The notes beneath the pieces were generated by a model that did no database searches, was not told where the DNA came from, and saw only the letters and a program-made list of their open reading frames with translations. The translations under genes and the position numbers were made by a program. Shown in pieces: positions 8,794 through 17,151 of a stretch of 64,000 nt of DNA; within the stretch, counting starts at the first letter, position 1; each line of letters begins with the position of its first letter. The stretch lies in contig JAJEIE010000027.1 of NCBI GenBank assembly GCA_022827625.1, forward strand, positions 486,827 to 550,826. The letters run 5' to 3'. Source of the stretch: Candidatus Poribacteria bacterium. Its GTDB lineage: Bacteria; Poribacteria; WGA-4E; WGA-3G.

Positions 8794-9057
8794 CTAATTT
8801 GGCAAAGTTGATTCCCGTATGTGATCAATCAAAAGGGTATTCACTAAGGTCTCAATTGATACGCCTTGCGCTTGTGCTTTTTGACTGAGTTCTTCAGCGA
8901 TTTCAGGAAGAATGGCAACGCGAATTGCTCGCTTGCATGGAGTTTCAAAGTGGAACCATTGTCCATCGTCTTCCATGAAATCAGCGGTGTCTAAGTGATC
9001 CCAAAAATCAGCTTCCTCTTCATAAGTTGCAAACTCTGGGACCTGTAACGCTTTCAT
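8794..9057 (-). CDS. CopG/BrnA-type antitoxin, orphan
   Basis: This 87-residue protein has the N-terminal TYEEEADFWDHLDTADFME pattern of the CopG-antitoxin (BrnA-like) family, then a ribbon-helix-helix region (KRAIRVAILPEIAEELSQ, GVSIETLVNTLLIDHI). It would bind DNA and a toxin. No BrnT/DUF497-like toxin lies beside it: the neighbours are tsaB (18 bases upstream) and the flippase (zero bases downstream). It is therefore an orphan antitoxin or an autoregulator carried inside the operon. Confidence 0.75.
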   Translation of the reverse strand: MKALQVPEFATYEEEADFWDHLDTADFMEDDGQWFHFETPCKRAIRVAILPEIAEELSQKAQAQGVSIETLVNTLLIDHIRESTLPN

Positions 9058-9075
9058 TTTTGGTTTTTCCTTGCC

Positions 9076-9756
9076 TTAATACAACCCAATTCTAACATAA
9101 TTTGGAACTAAAGTCCAATAACTATCGGTATCTCCATGCTTTAAGCGTTCCCCACCGAGATGCGCAATCGTTGCGCCGCGTGGCACATTGAAAATCGAAT
9201 CCGCAAAATGCACCCGCTCACCGAGATTTTCCCGGACGACATCCCCGTAGGTTTCCAACCCGTCCCCAACAAAGTTGATAGCGTAGTCCGATGTAGTGTC
9301 CGCTTTGATGCGTTCCAAGAAGTCGTAGATTGGTAGGCAGAGGTCCTCGCTGAGGCGTTGCCATTTCGTGTTTCCTTCAAAAATGGCACCGTAGATTTCA
9401 CTACGCCGCGCATTCAGCAGTGGGCAGATAATGCTATTCGACCAGCGCAGATTATAAGCGATCGCCTCCAAAGTTGAGACACCGATAATCGGTTTATCAA
9501 CAGCGTAGCAGATAGATTTGACTGTCGCAATACCGATACGGATACCTGTGAACGATCCAGGACCGATACCGACAGCACATCCATCTAAGTCGTCTACTGT
9601 AATGTTCCCCCATTTCAGGACGCTATCAATTGCAGGCATCAGTCTGGAGGAGTGGGCTTGGACAATATCAAGCGTATGCTCCGCCACTAAGTTATCGCCA
9701 TCTATTAAGGCAACGCTTCCAATTGGGGTTGAGGTATCGACACCTAAAATTTTCAT
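9076..9756 (-). CDS. tsaB: tRNA threonylcarbamoyladenosine biosynthesis protein TsaB
   Basis: TsaB is the dimerisation partner of TsaD in the cytoplasmic complex that makes t6A37 in ANN-decoding tRNAs. The 226-residue protein begins ILGVDTSTPIGSVALIDGD and contains HSSRLMPAID and the family signature GIGPGSFTGIRIGIA, then GVSTLEAIAYN. Length is typical. Its ATG overlaps the stop of the upstream CfrBI-like gene in an ATGA arrangement, so expression of this core gene appears translationally coupled to a restriction enzyme gene, which is odd for a housekeeping function. Confidence 0.93.
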   Translation of the reverse strand: MKILGVDTSTPIGSVALIDGDNLVAEHTLDIVQAHSSRLMPAIDSVLKWGNITVDDLDGCAVGIGPGSFTGIRIGIATVKSICYAVDKPIIGVSTLEAIAYNLRWSNSIICPLLNARRSEIYGAIFEGNTKWQRLSEDLCLPIYDFLERIKADTTSDYAINFVGDGLETYGDVVRENLGERVHFADSIFNVPRGATIAHLGGERLKHGDTDSYWTLVPNYVRIGLY

Positions 9757-10745
9757 TCAAATTCAACCAGTAATTGTGAGCCAGAATCTTCAGTTTGTTC
9801 ACTTTCTCGTAGAACTGCTTCTGGCGTTACAGAGTCTTGAACATCATCAGATAAAATGCTATCCAAAATTTTATCTAACGCGCGTTGAAGGTCTCCAGTA
9901 AAGTGTTTACAAGGAATTGAAAGGGCATTTAAGACGTGCTCAAACCGCTTGTAATCGTCTGTCTCTTTAAGTTCGACCCAGAGAATGCCATTTGCATCCA
10001 TTTGTTCTTTGTTCAAATCCGAAAGTGTATTCGCAATCAATACGCGGCTGCCTCGCGCATACACCGCGTCAGCACTTTCAGGATTTCCTTTGCCCATCAG
10101 TTTCACTTCACAGGGAAAGCCTTTTCCTGTATCGTCAAACAGATAAAAATCGGATTCACGTTGTGAGTCTGGAAGATTACCTTGGTCGAAGTATTTTTTC
10201 GGCACTTGGAAGAGCGCACAGAGAGAAATCATCAACGGTTTTTCAACCTGTTTTCCCGCAGTGCTCCATAATCCGCCCCGAAGTGCTGAACGTTTCACGG
10301 CAAGTGTATTGATCACAATCAAACTCTCGTTAATACTCAAATCAACGCTGACATTCCGAAATTTTATTGTAAGTGTTACGTCAAAATCATCTTGCTCAGT
10401 CAGACTGATAATAGCATCGCAAAGGGCATCGTAATGTTCTAAAGATGCTTCCAACACAATTTTCTTGCTGGTTGAATTGTACATATTCGAGATTGTTTTC
10501 ATGTTCAGACCTGAGTGGACAGCGATTTCCTCTTTGGTAAGCGAAGCTGAAAGGAGGAGTTCTTTTTTGTACCAGTCAACCGTTATATTTTTGTTCTCTA
10601 ACTTCGCACAAGCGACACGTTTGAAAAAGGCAATAACATATTGCAAAAACTCGGCATCAAGCAGCGTCACGATTTCGGAACGGTAATCTTGTCCAGCGAG
10701 CAGTTTCCGAATAATATTCTTGATAACAGCACCGGTAACAGTCAT
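9753..10745 (-). CDS. CfrBI-like type II restriction endonuclease
   Basis: This 330-residue protein starts TVTGAVIKNIIRKLLAGQDY, which I recognise as the N-terminus of the CfrBI endonuclease family (prototype site CCWWGG). A PD-(D/E)XK-type site is visible: ESDFYLFDDTGKGFPCEVKL supplies an Asp, then Glu-x-Lys. A helix-turn-helix-like segment (SLTKEEIAVHSGLNMKTISN) precedes it. It lies five bases after the methyltransferase stop and overlaps tsaB by four bases. Its function should be cleavage of unmodified DNA. The recognition site is inferred from the family and could differ. Confidence 0.72.
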   Translation of the reverse strand: MTVTGAVIKNIIRKLLAGQDYRSEIVTLLDAEFLQYVIAFFKRVACAKLENKNITVDWYKKELLLSASLTKEEIAVHSGLNMKTISNMYNSTSKKIVLEASLEHYDALCDAIISLTEQDDFDVTLTIKFRNVSVDLSINESLIVINTLAVKRSALRGGLWSTAGKQVEKPLMISLCALFQVPKKYFDQGNLPDSQRESDFYLFDDTGKGFPCEVKLMGKGNPESADAVYARGSRVLIANTLSDLNKEQMDANGILWVELKETDDYKRFEHVLNALSIPCKHFTGDLQRALDKILDSILSDDVQDSVTPEAVLRESEQTEDSGSQLLVEFE

Positions 10746-10750
10746 AGATT

Positions 10751-12148
10751 TTAGTTCCTTTCCTTAAGTTCGGGTTTTAATTCCGGGAGCGAGAGAAACC
10801 GAGGCTTGGCATTCGTAAATAAGGCAGCATCAAGTGTCTGTTTTGCGCGTTCAACATATTCTGCTTCTTTTTCGCAGAGAAAGAAGTACCTTTCATGGCT
10901 GAGAGCGACCTGCCCAACAGTTCCGCTACCACCAAATGGATCGAATACAAGATCTCCTTTAAACGAATAAAATTGAATAACCCGCATTGCCAATTCAGGA
11001 GGAAAAACTGCCGGATGCACTTTGTCTGTTGCCGGATTGATATGCCAGAGGTTCGTTTTTTCGTAGTCGCCCATAACTTTACTGGCGGCAACAGTTTCGT
11101 CGTCATATTGACGGATATTCCAATCGATCAGTTTGTCTGTCTTTTTGCGGTACACCATAACACTTTCGGTGACAGAGTTCGCCTTGTAACCCAACGGTTT
11201 TCGATGTTGGAAAAACCCTCCATTTCGATTTTTGGCAGCATAGTCGGGTTTCGTCCAAACGATGTCGTCGATAAATTCCCACCCGATGTCAGTCAGGCGC
11301 GGGTGCATATCGTATGGGATAGCATATCGTTTGCTGGAGTGTGCTCGGCTAATACGCGGCACGATAACGGGTGATGTGTTCAGCACAAAAAACCGTCCCT
11401 CTTTGGTGATACGATGCGTTTCCTTGAAAATAGCAATTAGGAAGTCAAGATATGCCTCGTAGCTTTGATAAATTGTGTAATCGCGTGCGTTGTAATATGG
11501 CGGTGATGTAAAGGTGAGATGGATTGACTCGTCTGGAATTACTTTTAATACTTTCTGCACGTCGGCGTGAACAATCACATTTTTAAGAGCATCTGGACTG
11601 GATGGATGTGAAGGATCCTTTTTGGCGTTTTGTGAGCGTGCACTTTTGTCCTTCACTTCGTTAGTAAGGTGTTCACGGATGAGTTCATTCGGATGTTCAT
11701 GTAGCGAGTCTAATGCCTTTTGGACTTCGGGTTTTTCCTTGAAGTAGAGTAGCCCGCGCAGTGCTTGTAAAATGACTTTCGGGTCCGCGTCGGTGAGATA
11801 TTGCATCAAAATAGGAATTGCTGTCTCATTTCTCATACGTCCAATTGCAGAGATCGCTTCACGACGGGCGAATGTGTTTTTTTCGGTGGCGGCGAGTTGG
11901 GAGAGTTCCCGTAAAAATCTGGAGTTTTTGAGTTTTCCTACATTTTTTGCGGCGAGCGTGCGAATTTTAGGGTTCGTGTGTCTGAGTAGAGGGACGAAGA
12001 GTTCACCGTTAAATCCTGCTGGTAATTTACCAAGATTATCAAGAAGAGACAAAAGATTTGGTTCAGCGCAAGTGGGTGCGAGAGCATTCTTGAAAAATGG
12101 TGAATCTGGATTTAATTTTTCTGCGTCAATTTGGGCTTTGGCAAACAT
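10751..12148 (-). CDS. HEAT-repeat DNA methyltransferase (N4-cytosine type) of a type II restriction-modification system
   Basis: The 465-residue protein is a fusion. Residues about 1-165 are alpha-helical HEAT-like repeats (PLLRHTNPKIRTLAAKNVGK, FARREAISAIGRM, DPKVILQALRGLLYF). Residues about 190-440 are a beta-class methyltransferase: motif IV is TFTSPPYYNARDY (SPPY, typical of N4-cytosine enzymes) and the AdoMet-binding motif DPFGGSGTVGQVAL comes after it. It should protect the sites cut by the adjacent CfrBI-like nuclease. AGGAGGG lies upstream of the ATG (12 bases). A HEAT array on a type II methyltransferase is uncommon and may mediate protein or DNA contacts. Confidence 0.85.
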   Translation of the reverse strand: MFAKAQIDAEKLNPDSPFFKNALAPTCAEPNLLSLLDNLGKLPAGFNGELFVPLLRHTNPKIRTLAAKNVGKLKNSRFLRELSQLAATEKNTFARREAISAIGRMRNETAIPILMQYLTDADPKVILQALRGLLYFKEKPEVQKALDSLHEHPNELIREHLTNEVKDKSARSQNAKKDPSHPSSPDALKNVIVHADVQKVLKVIPDESIHLTFTSPPYYNARDYTIYQSYEAYLDFLIAIFKETHRITKEGRFFVLNTSPVIVPRISRAHSSKRYAIPYDMHPRLTDIGWEFIDDIVWTKPDYAAKNRNGGFFQHRKPLGYKANSVTESVMVYRKKTDKLIDWNIRQYDDETVAASKVMGDYEKTNLWHINPATDKVHPAVFPPELAMRVIQFYSFKGDLVFDPFGGSGTVGQVALSHERYFFLCEKEAEYVERAKQTLDAALFTNAKPRFLSLPELKPELKERN

Positions 12149-12186
12149 GTGCTTCCCTTTCCCTCCTAATCTGTATTATTTGACAT

Positions 12187-12192
12187 CCTTGG
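12187..12192. promoter_or_regulatory. CCTTGG, possible CfrBI-type recognition site upstream of the methyltransferase gene
   Basis: The hexamer CCTTGG fits CCWWGG and lies 39 bases before the methyltransferase ATG. In the prototype CfrBI system a site between the genes is methylated and alters transcription. A CCWWGG match is expected about once per kilobase by chance, so this is weak evidence alone. Confidence 0.3.
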
Positions 12193-12226
12193 TGAGTGGA
12201 CACTAACTCTACTACTACAACCGATT

Positions 12227-13063
12227 TTAATTCAAGCGCGAGAGCAGTTTATGAAGATGTTGGATGTCCCGCTCAATCGCCGCCGCATCTGGTGGCGATT
12301 CTGCGACTTGAAGGTACTTCTCAAAAGCCGCAATACCTTCACCGTAGGCATGGTTTTTGTAATACAGATAACCGAGCAAACGATAATCCGTTGCTGCATT
12401 CGGCAACAACCACGTGATGCGTTCTGCTGCGATGCGTGCTTTATCGTAACGCTCCAGCAGCGTATAGGCGCGCACCAAATTCCGTAGGATACGCGCTAAA
12501 ATTTCTCGATCCGAGGCTTCCGCTAACATACGGGGTTCTAATGGCACTGATTTCCCCATCACTTCTGTGAGTTTTGCCTGAAGCCGGTCTTCACATAGGA
12601 AGCGTCCCGCTTTAAAGACATCAAGGTGAATATCTAAATGCTCACACTGGTATTTAACCAGGAAATGCCCAGGGAAGTTAACACCCACAAGGGGTAACCC
12701 GGCACGTCTACCGACTTCGATGTAGACAACACCTAACGTGATGGGAATCCCAGTTTTGCTGTCAAGCACCGTATTCAGAAAGTTGTTCCCTAAGGCGTAG
12801 TAGTTCTCGGTGTTTCCCGTAAATCCGTTTTCCTGAAAAAGATAGCGGTTCAACTCAGCGATATGGTGTTCAGGGAGCGTTGTGTCCTGAATCTGTTCTC
12901 GAACGGCACTCGCCATCTCGTCTAACCGACACAGATAGTCCTCAATCTTAAGCGCGATGTACTCGCTTTGTGCGATAAGGAGCGCACCGGTTGCGAGTTG
13001 AATCTCGGTATCTGTACGCTTGGCAAAGGAAAAAAATGGATCAGTTTGCTGGTTTTTCGCCAT
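12227..13063 (-). CDS. SirB1/UPF0162-family protein: transglutaminase-like domain plus TPRs
   Basis: The 278-residue protein has the SirB1 N-terminal pattern: LNRYLFQENGFTGNTENYYA, then NFLNTVLDSKTGIPITLGVV and GLPLVGVNFPGHFLV, which correspond to a catalytically altered transglutaminase-like fold. The C-terminal 80 residues hold two TPR-like helices (RAYTLLERYDKARIAAERI, LLGYLYYKNHAYGEGIAAFE). The family is widespread but has no settled biochemical role. It is transcribed away from tRNA-Ala. No clear ribosome binding site precedes the ATG. Confidence 0.85.
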   Translation of the reverse strand: MAKNQQTDPFFSFAKRTDTEIQLATGALLIAQSEYIALKIEDYLCRLDEMASAVREQIQDTTLPEHHIAELNRYLFQENGFTGNTENYYALGNNFLNTVLDSKTGIPITLGVVYIEVGRRAGLPLVGVNFPGHFLVKYQCEHLDIHLDVFKAGRFLCEDRLQAKLTEVMGKSVPLEPRMLAEASDREILARILRNLVRAYTLLERYDKARIAAERITWLLPNAATDYRLLGYLYYKNHAYGEGIAAFEKYLQVAESPPDAAAIERDIQHLHKLLSRLN

Positions 13064-13086
13064 TTTTCTGAAAAAGCAATTTTTTC

Positions 13087-13115
13087 TTGCATTCCCTGAA
13101 GATATATGATATAAT
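13087..13115 (+). promoter_or_regulatory. Sigma-70-type promoter of tRNA-Ala
   Basis: The -35 TTGCAT (13087-13092) and the -10 TATAAT (13110-13115) are exactly 17 bases apart. The predicted start, near 13122, is about 12 bases before the tRNA. Confidence 0.8.
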
Positions 13116-13133
13116 TAAACGCAATAGTCGAGT

Positions 13134-13206
<73 letters not shown>

Positions 13207-13212
13207 CCTTTC

Positions 13213-13722
13213 TTATTGCGCCTCTTGCTTCAGAGGGGGTGTAGCATTCTCGTCAGTTTTCTTATCGCTTTGTGCTCTCGTCATTTTCCGCGGGATACCG
13301 TTGTCCAGTACCCCTAAAACCGTCAAATGGAGTTGTGCCCGAGTCGGCAACGTCTGAATCAGTTCTTCCTCAGTCTCGTCAATCCGTTCTTGCATCTCTA
13401 TACGTTTCGCGCGGAAGGCATCCAACTTTTCTTGAATCTCCCCCTCTGCGGCAAGCGAATCCCTTACGAGCCGATTCAACGTTTTCAGATCGGCGACTGC
13501 CTGAATTTGTTTCTGGCGTTTTAGTTCCCAGAGTGCCTCAATTTGCGTTTTCTGTGCTTCTGTCACGCCGAGGTCAGCCAGGGTGACACCTTTCTGGTTT
13601 TCGTTGTTATTCTTTTGTCCCCACGCGATAACACTGAAAAGCGCAACACACATCAGGATCCCCAAGGCACCTCTCCACCAAGTAGACCTGTGTTGCCGTC
13701 GTCTCTGCTCAACATTTCGCAT
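13213..13722 (-). CDS. Membrane-anchored or secreted protein of Spy/CpxP-like or zinc-resistance type, function unknown
   Basis: The 169-residue protein has an Arg-rich start (RRRQHRSTWWRG) followed by one hydrophobic segment (ALGILMCVALFSVIAWG), then a long helical region with LTEAQKTQIEALWELKRQK-like spacing and EKLDAFRAKRIEMQERIDE. This layout resembles periplasmic Spy/CpxP-family helical chaperone-like proteins, but no diagnostic LTxxQ repeat pair is clear. I choose the ATG at 13722: the longer in-frame GTG start at 13737 would translate the GGAGGT ribosome binding site itself. It converges on tRNA-Ala. Confidence 0.5.
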   Translation of the reverse strand: MRNVEQRRRQHRSTWWRGALGILMCVALFSVIAWGQKNNNENQKGVTLADLGVTEAQKTQIEALWELKRQKQIQAVADLKTLNRLVRDSLAAEGEIQEKLDAFRAKRIEMQERIDETEEELIQTLPTRAQLHLTVLGVLDNGIPRKMTRAQSDKKTDENATPPLKQEAQ

Positions 13723-13769
13723 AATTTTTACCTCCACCTCCGGTAGCCAGTTTCAGGCGTTCTCATACT

Positions 13770-13798
13770 ATAGTAACACGGAATAGAGGGGATGTCAA
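13770..13798 (-). promoter_or_regulatory. Sigma-70-type promoter for the Spy-like gene
   Basis: On the minus strand TTGACA (13793-13798) is followed after 17 bases by TACTAT (13770-13775). It is divergent from the helicase promoter about 30 bases away. Confidence 0.65.
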
Positions 13799-13828
13799 GG
13801 GTAAACGGAGCGAATCCCAGAAATACCC

Positions 13829-13857
13829 TTGACAAAAAATACCGTGTCTATTACAAT
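13829..13857 (+). promoter_or_regulatory. Sigma-70-type promoter for the Ski2-like helicase
   Basis: TTGACA (13829-13834), a 17-base spacer and TACAAT (13852-13857) lie about 75 bases before the helicase ATG. Confidence 0.7.
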
Positions 13858-13931
13858 TACTTTAGAGTAATATCACATCTCAAACTGCATAACGTTATGC
13901 AAAGCGGGATTGGCGTGCAAAGGAGGGTTGA

Positions 13932-16391
13932 ATGCTTTACAAGGGCTTACAACTTGATCGATTTCAAGAAGAAGCGATCGAGGCCATTGACCGCGATGTT
14001 TCAGTCATTGTCACCGCGCCGACAGGTGCGGGGAAAACTGTCATCGCTGAATATGCTGTTGAAAAGTGCATCGAAGAAAACCGTCGCGTGATTTACACCG
14101 CCCCAATCAAAGCCCTCAGTAATCAGAAGTATCGGGATTTTTACGCTGAATACGGAGACAAAATCGGTATTGTTACCGGTGATGTGGTCATAAATCCTTA
14201 TGCCCAAGTGCTATTGATGACCACTGAGATTTTCCGAAATACCATTTTTGATGATATTGAACGCTTACAAGATGTCTCATACGTCATCTTCGACGAAATT
14301 CACTATATTAACGATATTGAGCGCGGGACCGTCTGGGAAGAGAGTCTCATCTTTGCACCCCAACATATCAAGTTTGTCTGTCTGAGTGCTACCATCCCAA
14401 ATATTGACTCTTTTACGGAGTGGATGCAGAGCGTGCGGGATATAAATATTGAAATAGTCGAGGAATTGAAGCGTCCCGTGCCTTTAAAACATTACCTCTA
14501 TTTTCAAGATTACGGTATCGGGCGTCAAAATCACATTTCGCTTGTTCGTCGCATAGCACAACGTAAGGCACGTAAACGGAAATCCGACTCGGACAATGAG
14601 GCCACGATAACACTACCGCCTGACTTTATAGAGACAAGGCTCATCCCGTATCTGTGCCGTGAAAAGCAACTGCCGTGTCTCTATTTCTGTTTTAGTCGGA
14701 AGGGCTGTGAGCAAAACGCGAACTCACTCGCCTATGGATCGCAGCTGCAGCTCCTGAAGAAAAGACAGAAAACCCAGATTTTGGCGCAATTTGACGCGCT
14801 CTGTGTCCAATTTGACATCGTGGACGAAAAAAAGATTAGTGATTTTCGAGGGTTAATTAGTCGCGGAATTGCCTATCACCATGCGGGTATGTTACCAACA
14901 CTCAAAGAGGTCGTAGAGCGGTTGTTTACTTCTGGGTTGATCCAGCTCCTTTTCACCACTGAAACGTTCGCTGTCGGTATTAATATGCCAGCCTGCACTG
15001 TCGTCTTCGACAGTCTTGAAAAATATGATGGGATCGGGTTCCGCTATCTCAAGGCGCGTGAATATCACCAAATGGCGGGGCGCGCTGGGAGACGCGGTAT
15101 TGATACCATCGGTTATGTCTATGCCCAAATTGTACCCGCTTATGCTGATTCAAAAGAGATTCGGGGTGTTATCGCTGATAAAATAGAACCGATTGAGAGC
15201 CAGTTTAATCTTTCCTATTCCAGTATTCTCAATCTTTATCAGAAGTATGGAGATGATATTTACGATGTTTACACCATGAGTTTAAGCAACCATCAAAACT
15301 ATGTCCGCGTCGCCAAACTCAACGAACAGCTTAAGACCAACACCCAGAAACTTCAAACACTGCCTGAACCTGAATGCATCCATGAAGGCATTGATGGCAG
15401 TACACAGATTGAACACTACTATCGTCTGGACCGAGATCATGGAAAGAATCTCCAGCGTTTATATGCTGAGCGGGCGCAAATCAAATCCCAAACTCGGGGA
15501 AAGAAACGAAAAAAAGAGCGGGTTAAAAGATTAAACATTGTTCAACGAAAGATAGCGCATTTTCAGGCAAGCCGCGAGCAGAGTCTTTGTGACGAATGCC
15601 AGCATTTGAGCACATGCAGCGGGAGATACAAAGCTATCCGTAAAGAGGAAACCCGGATCCAAAAACTCAAAGAGCGGACAACGCGTATTGAGAACAGCCC
15701 CAGAGAGCAAATCGCGGCACGTCTAAAGGTGCTTGAAGAACTCGGTTATGTTGAAGCGCAAACGCTTCTCCCGCGGGGAACCATCGCTGCACATATCTAT
15801 GGATATGAACTCCAATTGACCCACTTGCTCTTTAGCGGTTTTTTTGAAAGACTCACGGAAGATGAGATTAACTGTCTCATGGTCGCAATTGTCTCTGAAC
15901 CCCGTAAGGATGGGTATTTTAAACCTCTCAAAGACAAACGCTTGCTTGAAATACTCTATACAGTCAGTAACGAGATTTCATCTATCCAGTATTTAGAGGT
16001 TGAGCACGAGGTGACCGAAGTCACACCTTTTTTGGAGCTTCGACTTTGCACTGCGATGCTCGCTTGGAGTCGCGGTTGTTCCTTCGATAAGCTGGAACAG
16101 TATGCGCGTGTAGATCCCGGCGATTTCGTCCGAACTTTTCGACTCGTTATTGATCAACTCCGCCAAATCCGTCGCGCGATGAGCGGACACACTGCTCTCG
16201 TTGATAAACTCAACCGATGCATCGGAAAAATCAACAGAGATGTTGTTGACGCAGAACGACAATTGCGGATTGGACAGGAAGGTCTTGATGACGCAGCTGC
16301 AGCGGACGATTTCGATGCTGAAGATCCATTGTCGACGAACTCTGAGCATACAGAGGGTTCTGGCATCGAAAATGAAACGCCACTTTCCTAA
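13932..16391 (+). CDS. Ski2/HelY-type superfamily 2 RNA helicase
   Basis: The 819-residue protein carries SF2 helicase motifs: Walker A TAPTGAGKTVIAEYAV, APIKALSNQKYRDF, the DEIH box (VIFDEIHYINDIERG), CLSATIPN and QMAGRAGRRGID. The C-terminal half has the Ski2-like arch/DSHCT character (AMLAWSRGCSFDKLEQYARV) and a cysteine cluster LCDECQHLSTCSGRY, as in bacterial HelY-type enzymes. It should unwind RNA in the cytoplasm, probably in RNA processing or decay. AGGAGGG precedes the ATG and a strong divergent promoter lies upstream. The last 40 residues are an acidic tail of low complexity. Confidence 0.88.
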   Translation: MLYKGLQLDRFQEEAIEAIDRDVSVIVTAPTGAGKTVIAEYAVEKCIEENRRVIYTAPIKALSNQKYRDFYAEYGDKIGIVTGDVVINPYAQVLLMTTEIFRNTIFDDIERLQDVSYVIFDEIHYINDIERGTVWEESLIFAPQHIKFVCLSATIPNIDSFTEWMQSVRDINIEIVEELKRPVPLKHYLYFQDYGIGRQNHISLVRRIAQRKARKRKSDSDNEATITLPPDFIETRLIPYLCREKQLPCLYFCFSRKGCEQNANSLAYGSQLQLLKKRQKTQILAQFDALCVQFDIVDEKKISDFRGLISRGIAYHHAGMLPTLKEVVERLFTSGLIQLLFTTETFAVGINMPACTVVFDSLEKYDGIGFRYLKAREYHQMAGRAGRRGIDTIGYVYAQIVPAYADSKEIRGVIADKIEPIESQFNLSYSSILNLYQKYGDDIYDVYTMSLSNHQNYVRVAKLNEQLKTNTQKLQTLPEPECIHEGIDGSTQIEHYYRLDRDHGKNLQRLYAERAQIKSQTRGKKRKKERVKRLNIVQRKIAHFQASREQSLCDECQHLSTCSGRYKAIRKEETRIQKLKERTTRIENSPREQIAARLKVLEELGYVEAQTLLPRGTIAAHIYGYELQLTHLLFSGFFERLTEDEINCLMVAIVSEPRKDGYFKPLKDKRLLEILYTVSNEISSIQYLEVEHEVTEVTPFLELRLCTAMLAWSRGCSFDKLEQYARVDPGDFVRTFRLVIDQLRQIRRAMSGHTALVDKLNRCIGKINRDVVDAERQLRIGQEGLDDAAAADDFDAEDPLSTNSEHTEGSGIENETPLS

Positions 16392-16426
16392 GGAACGACA
16401 TTTCTGCAACGCTCGAAAGAAAGTCG

Positions 16427-16455
16427 TTGTAATGAGAAATTAATTGTATTATAAT
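16427..16455 (+). promoter_or_regulatory. Sigma-70-type promoter for the GNAT/HEAT lipoprotein operon
   Basis: TTGTAA (16427-16432), 17 bases, then TATAAT (16450-16455). The predicted transcript leader is about 100 bases. Confidence 0.6.
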
Positions 16456-16560
16456 AACGTGAGAATCCGACGCGTCTGAAAACCAACGCTGTAAACTTCT
16501 TGCTGTCCGGGACGCGGAGGTACTGACTCACATGCTAATGATAATCAAAGGAGAAGGTCT

Positions 16561-17151
16561 ATGGCAAATCAAGACTTCAACTTAATCGGAGCTATTAAAG
16601 TACGATCGGCTGAAGAAAGCGATGCAGTGAATTTGCACGCGTATTGTTTTCCTGAAAAAACCATAGAGCAGGTTACCGAAGAATTAAAAACGGATCTGGA
16701 AGCCGACAGTGGTACCTATCGGCTCGTCGCCGAAGCCAGCGGGTATCCGATCGGGCAAATCACAGTCAAGAAAGATGCTGCCGATTCGCAAATCGCGCAG
16801 GTCGGAAGTCTCGCAGTCGCAGGCCCCTTTCGTCAGTTAGGTGTTGCCGACTACCTTATGGAAGCAGCTGCGGCTACGGCAACAGCGAACGACGTGAAGT
16901 CTCTTGAAATAGAGTTAGCCCCTTCGGAAACGAGCGTCATTCAGAGATATAAGGCATGGGGATTCGCCGAGAAACCGGTCGTCATCCTCCAAAAGGTGCT
17001 TGGTGAAGCGGAAGCTGCGGCAGAAACTGCAGGGGAAAAAATAGAAGTGGAGGCGGATGATACCGACGAAAACGCAGAAGAGGCGGAGGTATCTGAAACA
17101 GGGGACGGACAACGCAGCCTCCTTGATAGATATTTAGGGGACACGCAATGA
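16561..17151 (+). CDS. GNAT-family N-acetyltransferase
   Basis: The 196-residue protein has a GNAT fold: an N-terminal KVRSAEESDAVNLHAYCF, YRLVAEASGYPIGQITVKK, and the acetyl-CoA region VGSLAVAGPFRQLGVADYLM (motif A, QxxGV, less canonical than R/QxxGxG/A). The substrate cannot be told. A Glu/Asp/Ala-rich tail of about 45 residues follows the catalytic domain and is unlike the core. GGAGAAGG precedes the ATG. Its stop overlaps the next ATG (ATGA), so it is co-translated with the HEAT lipoprotein. Confidence 0.8.
   Translation: MANQDFNLIGAIKVRSAEESDAVNLHAYCFPEKTIEQVTEELKTDLEADSGTYRLVAEASGYPIGQITVKKDAADSQIAQVGSLAVAGPFRQLGVADYLMEAAAATATANDVKSLEIELAPSETSVIQRYKAWGFAEKPVVILQKVLGEAEAAAETAGEKIEVEADDTDENAEEAEVSETGDGQRSLLDRYLGDTQ

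Noticed and set aside
16391-16440. Hairpin AACGAC...GTCGTT after the helicase gene as a terminator
   Set aside because: The stem is short with mismatches and no T tract follows.
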